Source: Aquimarina mycalae
GTDB taxonomy: Bacteria; Bacteroidota; Bacteroidia; Flavobacteriales; Flavobacteriaceae
Reading direction: 5' to 3'
Assembly (NCBI RefSeq): GCF_029906345.1
Contig: NZ_JARYGY010000003.1
Coordinates: forward strand, 124,001 to 188,000
Length of the DNA: 64,000 bases
Shown: positions 25,525-33,642 of the stretch, piece by piece
Numbering within the stretch: the stretch's first letter is position 1
Layout of the letters: each line of letters begins with the position of its first letter
Program-made: the position numbers and the translations under genes
The notes under the pieces: model-generated
What the model was told of the DNA's origin: nothing
Database searches by the model: none
What the model saw: the letters and a program-made list of their open reading frames with translations, nothing else

Positions 25525-27825
25525 ATGAAGGTTTGTATAGCTGAAAAACCAAGTGTTGCGCGAGAAATAGCTTCTGTTTTAGGAGCAAATACAAAACATG
25601 ATGGATATTATGAAGGGAATGGATATGCTGTAACCTATACTTTTGGCCATCTCTGTACCTTATATGAGCCTAATGATTATAAACCATATTGGAAAAGCTG
25701 GGATCTAAATAATTTACCTATGCTTCCAGACAAGTTTAAAACTAAAGTGGTAGATAATCAGGGAATCCAAAAACAATTTAATATTGTAAAATCCTTATTT
25801 GATAAAGCTAGTTTAGTAATTAATTGTGGTGATGCAGGACAAGAAGGAGAATTGATACAACGATGGGTAATTCATCAAGCAGGTTATACAGGAGAAATAC
25901 AGCGTCTGTGGATTTCTTCATTAACTACAGAAGCCATAAAAGAAGGTTTTAATAATCTAAAACCTTCTGAACAATATGATAATTTATATTATGCAGGATT
26001 CTCCAGAGCGATTGGTGATTGGTTATTAGGAATGAATGCTACTCGATTGTATACAGTAAAACATGGTGGCTACAAACAAGTACTATCCATTGGTAGAGTG
26101 CAAACTCCTAGTTTGGCCATGGTTGTCAATCGATATAAGGAGATCTTAAATTTTAAACCACAACCATATTGGGAACTACAAACCTTATACAGAGATACAT
26201 TATTTAGCTATGAAGAGGGACGTTTTTTAAAAAAAGAAGATGGAGAATTATTAGCTAATAAGGTAAAAGAAAGTGATTTTGAAATTGTCTCTATCACTAA
26301 AAAAGATGGAAAAGAATATGCTCCTAAATTATTTGATCTTACGGGATTGCAGGTATATTGTAATACTAAATTTGGTTTTTCTGCAGATGAAACATTAAAA
26401 ATTGCGCAGAAACTATATGAACAAAAAGTGATAACCTATCCTAGAGTTGATACCACTTTTTTACCAAACGATGTATATCCTAAAGTGTCAGGAATACTGG
26501 AGAAATTAACCGAATACAATTCCTTAACCAAACCGCTGCTAGGTGAAAAAATTAAGAAATCTGCTAAAGTTTTTAACGATAAAAAAGTAACTGATCACCA
26601 TGCTATTATCCCTACTGGTGAACAAATGAACTTGCAATTTAATCAGAAACAAGTATATGATATTATTGTAAAACGATTTATAGCAGCGTTTTATGATGAC
26701 TGTAAAGTAGCCAATACTACAGTAATTGGTACTGCGGATTCTGTTTCTTTCAAAACCACAGGTAAAGTCATTGTAGAGAAAGGTTGGCGCGTTGTATTTG
26801 AAAATCCAAACGCTCCCACTAAAAAAGAAACTGGGATTCTTCCTGATTTTATTAAAGGAGAAAAAGGCCCTCATGAACCTTCTTTTCTTGAGAAAGAGAC
26901 AAAACCTCCTAAGCAATTTACAGAAGCTACCTTGTTACGTGCTATGGAAACTGCTGGGAAACAGGTAGATGATGATGAAATGCGTGAACTAATGAAAGAA
27001 AATGGAATCGGAAGACCTTCTACTCGTGCTAATATTATAGAAACATTATTTAAACGTAAGTATATAGAACGTAATAAAAAACAAATTTTACCTACCAGTA
27101 CTGGCATACAACTAATAGATACGATTCAAAACAAACTATTAACTTCTGCAGAGTTAACTGGTAGATGGGAAAAGCAGCTTAAAGAAATTGAAAAAGGCGC
27201 TTTTAATGCTGGAGCGTTCATAAAGAACATGAAAAAGATGGTAGATCATTTGGTATATGAGGTAAGAACCGAAAAAGTAAGAGCCAATATATCACATACT
27301 ACCGCTCAAAAGCAACAAAAATCAACTAAAAAAACAGCAGGAATCACTACTGAATTATGCCCTAAATGTAATAAAGGAAAAATCTTAAAAGGAAAATCCG
27401 CTTATGGCTGTAGTAATTTTAAAACAGGATGTAGTTTTCAGTTACCATTTAGCTATCTGGGTAAAAAAATATCTGAAAAACAATATATACGATTGTTAAA
27501 AAAAGGCTGTACTGTGAATCTAAAAGGTTTTAAAACAGAGGCTGGTCCTACAGAAGGTCTATTGCGTTTGGACAATGATTTCAATATACTTTTGGAACCT
27601 AAGAAAGTTACCAAAACATCTAAATCTGATGAAACAACCGATCAAATGCCTTGTCCTAAATGTACTAAGGGATCTATCCTTAAAGGCAATACTGCCTATG
27701 GATGTAGTGAATTTAAAAATGGTTGTGATTTTAGGTTTTCTTTTGAAATGGTTAGAACTAAAGCTTCTGGAAAAACCTTAACCAAAAAATTAGTATATAC
27801 TATTTTAAAGGAATTTCATGTTTAA
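25525..27825 (+). CDS. topB: DNA topoisomerase III
   Basis: About 766 residues from the ATG at 25525; a TTG start 15 bases earlier is less likely because the TOPRIM domain begins right at MKVCIAEKPSVAREIA. Type IA topoisomerase: TOPRIM with CIAEKPS and DAGQEGELIQRW, the topoisomerase core with active-site Tyr in VITYPRVDTTFLP, and two C-terminal zinc-finger-like repeats (CPKCNKGKILKGKSAYGCSN and CPKCTKGSILKGNTAYGCSE). It relaxes and decatenates DNA, often working with RecQ. A weak terminator follows, and the accessory islet begins next. Confidence 0.95.
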   Translation: MKVCIAEKPSVAREIASVLGANTKHDGYYEGNGYAVTYTFGHLCTLYEPNDYKPYWKSWDLNNLPMLPDKFKTKVVDNQGIQKQFNIVKSLFDKASLVINCGDAGQEGELIQRWVIHQAGYTGEIQRLWISSLTTEAIKEGFNNLKPSEQYDNLYYAGFSRAIGDWLLGMNATRLYTVKHGGYKQVLSIGRVQTPSLAMVVNRYKEILNFKPQPYWELQTLYRDTLFSYEEGRFLKKEDGELLANKVKESDFEIVSITKKDGKEYAPKLFDLTGLQVYCNTKFGFSADETLKIAQKLYEQKVITYPRVDTTFLPNDVYPKVSGILEKLTEYNSLTKPLLGEKIKKSAKVFNDKKVTDHHAIIPTGEQMNLQFNQKQVYDIIVKRFIAAFYDDCKVANTTVIGTADSVSFKTTGKVIVEKGWRVVFENPNAPTKKETGILPDFIKGEKGPHEPSFLEKETKPPKQFTEATLLRAMETAGKQVDDDEMRELMKENGIGRPSTRANIIETLFKRKYIERNKKQILPTSTGIQLIDTIQNKLLTSAELTGRWEKQLKEIEKGAFNAGAFIKNMKKMVDHLVYEVRTEKVRANISHTTAQKQQKSTKKTAGITTELCPKCNKGKILKGKSAYGCSNFKTGCSFQLPFSYLGKKISEKQYIRLLKKGCTVNLKGFKTEAGPTEGLLRLDNDFNILLEPKKVTKTSKSDETTDQMPCPKCTKGSILKGNTAYGCSEFKNGCDFRFSFEMVRTKASGKTLTKKLVYTILKEFHV

Positions 27826-27875
27826 AATCATTCATTAACAAATACTTATATTTTCTTTAAAAAGAGTAATTCTAG

Positions 27876-27904
27876 TTTCCCTTCTTTATTAATTAGGGAA
27901 TTTT
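27876..27904 (+). terminator. Weak terminator after topB
   Basis: TTCCCT pairs with AGGGAA across about a 12-base loop, followed by a short T-rich run. The stem is short, so confidence is modest. Confidence 0.4.
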
Positions 27905-28002
27905 CCTTTTCTTTATAAAAAATAGTACTCCCCATATAGCAAAAAATTATATAAAAATATCTGTAACGTATTACTAAGTAATTCTTAAGCTTGTTCAATA
28001 TT

Positions 28003-28458
28003 ATGAAAAAACTATTGCGATCAATACTAAGAATCCAAAAAGAGCAGATTCAGGTAAATGGAGAAAATGATGATAAAGAGAATGTATCAATTCCTGTAAG
28101 ATTTTCGAAATGGATAAAAGAAATTGAATCAACTAAAGCTCCGAATGATAAAATCATTGCTTACAATTTTGGACTTTTTGAATCTAATGGTTCATATATG
28201 ATGTACCTAATTGGATGCAAAAAATATGACACAAAAAATGAAGACTGGGTCTGTGATGTTGACTATGAACCAAAAAATAAATACTTTGACTTACACAATG
28301 CAGAGTTAAATAATTCCAAATGGGAATTTGTTCTGGAATATGCTGTAAAACTTGTTAAGGGATTTATGAAAACAGAAAATTATTATCAAAGTTTTTTAGT
28401 AAAATCTGAATATATAACTATTGGATTTGATGATGGAAACTTGATTCAATTAAAATAG
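28003..28458 (+). CDS. Hypothetical protein, first gene of accessory islet
   Basis: A 151-residue soluble protein; the ATG at 28003 (MKKLLRSILRIQ) is preferred over a TTG four codons upstream. The N-terminus is basic and helical, and the rest looks mixed alpha/beta with strands such as IIAYNFGLFESNGSYMMYLI and a C-terminal ITIGFDDGNLIQLK. No catalytic motif, signal peptide or TM helix. The general shape is like small immunity or accessory proteins, but I cannot name a family. It is followed after 36 bases by the SLATT-like gene on the same strand. Confidence 0.55.
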   Translation: MKKLLRSILRIQKEQIQVNGENDDKENVSIPVRFSKWIKEIESTKAPNDKIIAYNFGLFESNGSYMMYLIGCKKYDTKNEDWVCDVDYEPKNKYFDLHNAELNNSKWEFVLEYAVKLVKGFMKTENYYQSFLVKSEYITIGFDDGNLIQLK

Positions 28459-28494
28459 AAAGGCATACAATATAAGTTACAATAAGACATTGTT

Positions 28495-28998
28495 ATGGAA
28501 GAACAGATGAGATTATTACAAGAATGGCAACAAAGAATACGAAAATCGCAGAAAGCTCATTATCAAGATGCTGAACGACTAAAAAGGAATAAGTTATATC
28601 TTGGTATTCCTACTGTAATATTAACTTCATTGGTAAGTGCAGGTGTTTTTACATCTATGAATGATAGTGGTGATACCATACAAGTAAACCCTCTTTTTAT
28701 TGGTTTAATCAGTGTTTTAGCGACCATATTAGTATCATTACAGACATTTCTTAATTACGCAGAAAATAAAGAGAAACATCTTAATGCAGCAAGAAGATTA
28801 TCTTCACTTAAAAAAGAAGTACAACAAAACATAATTACTATAGAAAAAACAACAGAAACTCTAAATGTATTTATAGAAGAAGTAAGGTTAAAATGGGAAG
28901 AAATTATTAACGAGGCTCCACTAATATCCTCGGCAAACTTTGATCGTTTCTTTAGAAAAAAGAATACAACAAAAAATAAAAACCAAAGACAACTTTAA
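28495..28998 (+). CDS. SLATT-like 2-TM effector-type protein
   Basis: A 167-residue protein with an N-terminal amphipathic helix rich in Gln, Arg and Lys (residues 1-33), TM helices at about 35-55 and 66-87, then a helical cytoplasmic domain. The layout and the NYAENKEKHLNAARRLSSLKKEVQQ segment after TM2 match the SLATT/DUF4231 superfamily. These 2-TM proteins often act as membrane-permeabilising effectors with SMODS nucleotidyltransferases or SLOG sensors in anti-phage systems. No SMODS enzyme lies nearby, so this could be a stand-alone form or work with its two small TM neighbours. Start ATG at 28495. Confidence 0.7.
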   Translation: MEEQMRLLQEWQQRIRKSQKAHYQDAERLKRNKLYLGIPTVILTSLVSAGVFTSMNDSGDTIQVNPLFIGLISVLATILVSLQTFLNYAENKEKHLNAARRLSSLKKEVQQNIITIEKTTETLNVFIEEVRLKWEEIINEAPLISSANFDRFFRKKNTTKNKNQRQL

Positions 28999-29053
28999 AA
29001 AAGCAGGTGGCTAAATACCATATCACTATTATAAATCATCAAATTTGGAGCAC

Positions 29054-29647
29054 ATGGATACTATAGAACTCACAAAATTAACATTGACTGGTATTGGAAT
29101 CATATTGACTTTTATCACTTTAGTTTTTGGTATTTCAAAGTTTTCTGAAGAAAAAAACAGAGAGTTTCAAAAAACTTTTTTCTCTGCTCAACTAGAAATA
29201 TATAAACAAGCTGCTCATCACTCATCATCACTATATGTATATCCAAAATCTTCTAATGAATACAAAACACATTATTCTAATTATAAAAGTTTATTTTTTG
29301 GTGAAATGTGTATTGTAGAAGACAAAGTTGTAGAAGAACGAATGGTACAATTTAACATCATTTTAAATCTATATGACGAAGCTGAAGATTCATTACAGTC
29401 GAGTATATTAAAGAATGAACTTAAACATTTTTCGCTTGTATTGGCCCATACTTTGAGGAATTCTAGTATTGAAACTTGGAAAATTAAGGAAGATGTTTTG
29501 GGAAAATTATTTAATGATTATTCTAAAACCCCTGACGAAGATAAAATCAGAATTGAAGTTTGTCATAAGATGGTTTCAGGCGAGCTTAAACCAGAACTTT
29601 TTACCACAGAGCTCAATAAACGATTGAGTGCATTACAACCTAAGTAA
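29054..29647 (+). CDS. Single-TM hypothetical protein of accessory islet
   Basis: About 197 residues from the ATG at 29054; a TTG three codons upstream is possible. One TM helix at about 7-27 (LTGIGIILTFITLVFG) is followed by a largely helical cytoplasmic or periplasmic domain with KFSEEKNREFQKTFFSAQLEIYKQAAHH and a C-terminal KPELFTTELNKRL. No known family. The same topology (short N-terminal TM, helical soluble domain) is seen in the next gene, and the three TM genes are on the same strand in series, so they may form a complex. Function unknown. Confidence 0.6.
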   Translation: MDTIELTKLTLTGIGIILTFITLVFGISKFSEEKNREFQKTFFSAQLEIYKQAAHHSSSLYVYPKSSNEYKTHYSNYKSLFFGEMCIVEDKVVEERMVQFNIILNLYDEAEDSLQSSILKNELKHFSLVLAHTLRNSSIETWKIKEDVLGKLFNDYSKTPDEDKIRIEVCHKMVSGELKPELFTTELNKRLSALQPK

Positions 29648-29675
29648 AAACTACAGTAATCAAACACAAATCAAA

Positions 29676-30209
29676 ATGGATGAAAAAGAATTCGAACTCA
29701 AGAAAGAAGAATTAGAATTACAGCGAAAACAAATCCAACATAATATAGATGCTTCAAAAAGTAAGAATAGAGAACGTATCTCCTTGTATATAGGATTAGT
29801 TGTCGCAATTATTGGGATTTTCGGAAATCTCGCCAATAATGTGGTACAAGGTAATATTAATGAAAAACTAGATAAGCAAACCTTCGAATCAGATTTGATA
29901 AAATGGGCTCTTGAATCTGATGATCGAACTCAAAATCGTTTAAATCTAAAATTTTTGCTAGATGGATCTCTAATTAAGGATAAAGACGGAGCTATACTAA
30001 AACTCGTTACCGATACTACATCCATAAACATTCCATATAAGGCAAACTTTCGCTGTATAGAAATTGTATCAAAAGATGATACTGGTAAGGTTATAAATGT
30101 CAAAAGGAAATGTTCTGAGGATGCCCAGTTCTTAAATGAGTACATTAAAGATTTTATGAAAACATCGGCAGGAGAAAGAAGTGTTACTTGTAAATGGATC
30201 TTACCGTAA
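29676..30209 (+). CDS. Coiled-coil plus single-TM hypothetical protein of accessory islet
   Basis: About 177 residues from the ATG at 29676, 28 bases after the previous stop; an earlier in-frame GTG would overlap the upstream gene and is unlikely. A charged coiled coil (residues 1-34, rich in KKEELELQRKQ) precedes TM helix 36-56 (SLYIGLVVAIIGIFGNLANN). The C-terminal domain of about 120 residues is mixed alpha/beta with three Cys in the last third. No family is recognised. A terminator hairpin overlaps its stop codon, which ends the islet operon. Confidence 0.6.
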   Translation: MDEKEFELKKEELELQRKQIQHNIDASKSKNRERISLYIGLVVAIIGIFGNLANNVVQGNINEKLDKQTFESDLIKWALESDDRTQNRLNLKFLLDGSLIKDKDGAILKLVTDTTSINIPYKANFRCIEIVSKDDTGKVINVKRKCSEDAQFLNEYIKDFMKTSAGERSVTCKWILP

Positions 30210-30233
30210 CAATAATATCTTACGGTTTTCTTT
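30203..30233 (+). terminator. Terminator at the end of the islet operon
   Basis: ACCGTAA pairs with TTACGGT across a 10-base loop, followed by TTTTCTTTT. The 5' arm contains the stop codon of the last islet gene. Confidence 0.6.
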
Positions 30234-30241
30234 TGATAATA

Positions 30242-31021
30242 TTACATTCTACGAGATTTTTTCTTCTTCTTAGGTTTTGATGATTTTGATGATTCACTAG
30301 CATCAGAATTAGAACTTAAACTTGAAGCTGAATTCTCTCTTTTTAATGAACTTTCTTTGCCTAAAACCAATGCACCGTGTGGTTTCAACTTCACCTTGGA
30401 TTCGGTAGCTTTTGCTCTTGAGACTTGAGCAAATTCTACTATTCTGCCTTCATGCACTACCGTTTTCCCTTCTTTTAGTTGCTTTCTTGCATTACGAGCA
30501 ACTTCTTGTGATACTTTCTGCACATCTTTAACTTCCATGATTCTCGACTTATCAATTCCTCCTTTTGTAAGTACTTCTTTTGATGCTTTGGCACTATTAA
30601 CAGCAGTTCCTTTTTCGACTTTCAAATGCTCTTTCACTCCTTTAGTCGTAGATATGTCCATATCATCTTTGGTCGCTTTTATTTTAGCCACTCTTCCTGT
30701 TCCTGTTGGATTTGTAAAAGCAGCCCAAGCTATTGCAGTTCTTTTACTTTTTGTGGTAGATACAAAAGCACTTTTTGTTTTGGCTCTACTACCAGCACCC
30801 ACATGCTGAAGAGGTGTTTTGCTTTGATCAGCTCCTTCTGGTGGTTGAAGACCTTGTTCCAAAGGTTTCTCTTCACCTCGTAATGCTCTATAATTTACCG
30901 ATTCACTGATATCAGAAGACTCGCTATCGGATTCTTCATGTCTAGCTCTATGAACTCTTCCTTTTTCATCTTCTGTATTTTTATTCTTTGGCATAACGTT
31001 GATATTTAAAATTTTCAACAT
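30242..31021 (-). CDS. Candidate ADP-ribosyltransferase toxin, cholera-toxin-like R/STT/E signature
   Basis: A 259-residue soluble protein (an ATG at 30994 is an alternative start). R45 in NYRALRG, S88-T89-T90 in AFVSTTKS and E149 in SKEVLTKGGIDKSRI line up with R7 (YRAD), STS (YVSTS) and E112 (EVSALGGIPYSQI) of the cholera/heat-labile enterotoxin A chain, and a VAKIKATKDD strand lies where those toxins have YIYVIATAP. That is the complete R-S-E set of mono-ADP-ribosyltransferases. It lacks a signal peptide. It has an acidic Ser/Glu N-terminal region and a Ser-rich, strongly basic C-tail (KPKKKKKSRRM), so delivery is unexplained. No dedicated immunity gene is obvious. It is convergent with the SLATT islet. 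Confidence 0.6.
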   Translation of the reverse strand: MLKILNINVMPKNKNTEDEKGRVHRARHEESDSESSDISESVNYRALRGEEKPLEQGLQPPEGADQSKTPLQHVGAGSRAKTKSAFVSTTKSKRTAIAWAAFTNPTGTGRVAKIKATKDDMDISTTKGVKEHLKVEKGTAVNSAKASKEVLTKGGIDKSRIMEVKDVQKVSQEVARNARKQLKEGKTVVHEGRIVEFAQVSRAKATESKVKLKPHGALVLGKESSLKRENSASSLSSNSDASESSKSSKPKKKKKSRRM

Positions 31022-31140
31022 AAAGTTATTTGATTATTCTCTAAAAACGTCATACCAAGTTATAACTGCTTAATTTGTTGTAATAACTGGAACTATTGTA
31101 CTATGATAATGATTTAAAGATTGCTATTATTAAAACATTT

Positions 31141-32190
31141 TTAGATTGATTTTAATAAAGACTGACGATACTGTACTGCTGTAGTATTCGTTAACTTTTT
31201 AAAAGCAGTATTAAAAGAAGAAATACTGTTAAATCCACTTTCATAAGCGATTGCCGAAATCTTAAAATTCCGATATTCTGGCAATCCCAATAATCGTTGT
31301 GCTTCAGCAATTCTGTATTCTGAGATATATTGTGAGTAGTTAATATTTCTATTCTGATTGATTACCTGAGATAACTGCTTAGAAGTTATTCCCAGTTGTT
31401 TACTAAGTTTGGTAAGGGTTATTTCTGGATCTAGGAATAGTTTTTCTTTCTCCATCAGATACGTCAACTTATCCAAATATGAAATTGCATTTTCATTGCT
31501 TAAAGATGAATTCGCATATTTTTCATTTCCGATAGTAAATAAAAACGAATGCCTTAATCCCCAAATGGATAATACCAATATAACCACTGAAAATAAAAAT
31601 GCAGTGCTTAGATAAGGAACTATATTCATAAATACTCCTATTTGTACAAGCGACAAGGCAATGGTAAGAAGTGTAAAAAATAATAACCATCGATATACTA
31701 TATGAGATTTATTATTTGATTGCGACTTATGTTTGAATAACCAAAGTAATGTGAACATACCATATAATAAAATATGTACCAATAAACCAATAAATATAAT
31801 TCTGGATGCTGTGGAGGCATTATTTGGGATAATCCAGCAGCTTACCACAAACAATAGCAAGGGAATATATTGAATTAGCATTATTGTTCTGTTAACAGAA
31901 TTCCTGGATAACCATAATCCTCTTACATAAAACCATAATGATGGTCCAATAGCTAATAACATTCCTAGAAATACATTCCGAATAATTGGATCAATAGGAA
32001 AATAATTATAAAATAAAGATTTACCGATCCTAAGGCTAAAGGCTAAGAGGTATATTGCCAGGAAAATGTTAGCTCCTACCCTTTTTTCCTTAGTAATCAT
32101 AAGGAATATCCCAAAGAACAATGCAATAATAAAACCTATACTGCCTAATAATAACTCTATGTGTTTAAAAATATCTGGATTCATTATCAT
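31141..32190 (-). CDS. AraC-family regulator with multi-TM N-terminal domain
   Basis: A 349-residue protein. The first ~210 residues hold about seven TM helices with short loops, and the C-terminal ~110 residues are an AraC-type double HTH (ITLTKLSKQLGITSKQLSQV, then the second helix set with AIAYESGFNSISSFNTAF). Membrane-integrated AraC proteins of this shape are common in Bacteroidota and are assumed to sense small molecules from the membrane. It ends the beta-glucoside/gluconate cluster, 103 bases after gntP, so it probably regulates bglX, gntK-gnd and gntP. Confidence 0.87.
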   Translation of the reverse strand: MIMNPDIFKHIELLLGSIGFIIALFFGIFLMITKEKRVGANIFLAIYLLAFSLRIGKSLFYNYFPIDPIIRNVFLGMLLAIGPSLWFYVRGLWLSRNSVNRTIMLIQYIPLLLFVVSCWIIPNNASTASRIIFIGLLVHILLYGMFTLLWLFKHKSQSNNKSHIVYRWLLFFTLLTIALSLVQIGVFMNIVPYLSTAFLFSVVILVLSIWGLRHSFLFTIGNEKYANSSLSNENAISYLDKLTYLMEKEKLFLDPEITLTKLSKQLGITSKQLSQVINQNRNINYSQYISEYRIAEAQRLLGLPEYRNFKISAIAYESGFNSISSFNTAFKKLTNTTAVQYRQSLLKSI

Positions 32191-32293
32191 ACAAAGTAAG
32201 TAATTTTTCGTCTGTCTGTATGCTAAGAATTCTATAAAGAATAATAGAAAATGGTAATAAAATAATCCACGGTTTTATAATTAATATTATAAA

Positions 32294-33637
32294 TCAGAAT
32301 ACATACCAAAATAACAAAGACATCAGAACTCCAGTAATTGCAATTAGCGTAGTCATCACAGTCCAAGAACGGAACGTTTGCTTTTCTGTAATACCCAAAT
32401 ATTGCCCCACTAACCAAAATCCACTATCATTTACATGTGACAAAATGGTTGCTCCTGAAGCAATAGAGATTACAAAAAGAGCAATCTGAATAGCACTAAA
32501 ATCTCCAGCCATAATTATCGGCGATGTAATTCCAGCTGCAGCGATCATTGCGGTAGTTGCAGAACCTTGTAATACTCTTATCAAAGCCACTACTATAAAT
32601 GCGAATAGTAAAGGATGAATATAAGAGCTTTGTAACGATGAGGCTAACAACTCACCAGCTTTGGTATCCACTAGAATTTGTTTAAAAGCACCTCCTGCAC
32701 CTGTCAATAAAATTATAGCACCAGCTGGTCTAAAAGATTTCATAGACATTTTTAATAGATCATCTCTTGTAGTACCTCTTTTAATACCTAAAAAATACCA
32801 AGCAATTAAATTTGCTATAATTAAAGCCGTAAACGGATGTCCTAATAACGCAATTATGTAGATTAAAAATTCTGGAAACGTATCATTCGCAAACCAATCT
32901 CCTAACAACACTGTTTTTAAAACAATCAATACAATAGGTAAGGCGATAATTAAGATGATACCAATTGGATTTGGTGGATTATCATTCTTTGTCTCTAAAA
33001 CACTTTGTTCTGGTATTTCGATATTTATTTTATCAGATAAATATTTACCTAATAAGGGTCCGCTTATAATTGCTGCAGGAATCCCTGTCAAAAATCCAAA
33101 TACAATGACCCAACCTAAATTGGCACCTAAAATATCAGCTACTGCTACAGGACCTGGTGTAGGTGGAATAAAACTATGCGTAATAGCCAATCCTGCAAGC
33201 AGTGGTATCGCATACAACAATAAAGACTTCTTTGTCTTACGTGCAATTGCATATACAATAGGCACTAAAATGATAAATGCCACGTCAAAAAATACAGGAA
33301 TCGCAATTATAAATCCCGTAATCATTAATGCCCAGGAAGCATTTTTTTCTCCTGCTAATTTTAAAATATAATTCGCCAATCCTTGTGCTCCTCCAGAATG
33401 TTCTAACAATCCACCAAACAATGCGCCCAAACCTACTACTGTGGCAACAAAACCTAGTGTACCTCCCATTCCGTTTTTTATACTATTTAGTATATCCTCA
33501 GCAGGTAACCCAGCAACTATTCCTACTAGCATACTAACAATAAGCAAAGCAATAAATGCTTGGATTCTTAATCTAAGAATCATAAATAGTAAGGCAATTA
33601 TCCCTACTCCAACCGCAATTAATAATTGATATTCCAT
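32294..33637 (-). CDS. GntP-family gluconate permease
   Basis: A 447-residue inner-membrane transporter with about 12-14 TM helices. GntP signature regions are present: the early ALFGGLLEHSGGAQGLA, GFIIAIPVFFDVAFI and the late ATILSHVNDSGFW segment. The family takes up gluconate and related sugar acids by proton symport. It lies 5 bases after the gluconokinase-6PGDH fusion, so imported gluconate feeds straight into that enzyme pair. Same strand as the upstream genes and likely in one operon. Confidence 0.92.
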   Translation of the reverse strand: MEYQLLIAVGVGIIALLFMILRLRIQAFIALLIVSMLVGIVAGLPAEDILNSIKNGMGGTLGFVATVVGLGALFGGLLEHSGGAQGLANYILKLAGEKNASWALMITGFIIAIPVFFDVAFIILVPIVYAIARKTKKSLLLYAIPLLAGLAITHSFIPPTPGPVAVADILGANLGWVIVFGFLTGIPAAIISGPLLGKYLSDKINIEIPEQSVLETKNDNPPNPIGIILIIALPIVLIVLKTVLLGDWFANDTFPEFLIYIIALLGHPFTALIIANLIAWYFLGIKRGTTRDDLLKMSMKSFRPAGAIILLTGAGGAFKQILVDTKAGELLASSLQSSYIHPLLFAFIVVALIRVLQGSATTAMIAAAGITSPIIMAGDFSAIQIALFVISIASGATILSHVNDSGFWLVGQYLGITEKQTFRSWTVMTTLIAITGVLMSLLFWYVF

Positions 33638-33642
33638 AGGTG

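Noticed and set aside
28003..31021. Idea that the islet is a full CBASS or similar signalling defence system
   Set aside because: No CD-NTase/SMODS, SLOG, TIR or other sensor gene is visible; only a SLATT-like effector is present, so the term CBASS is not supported.
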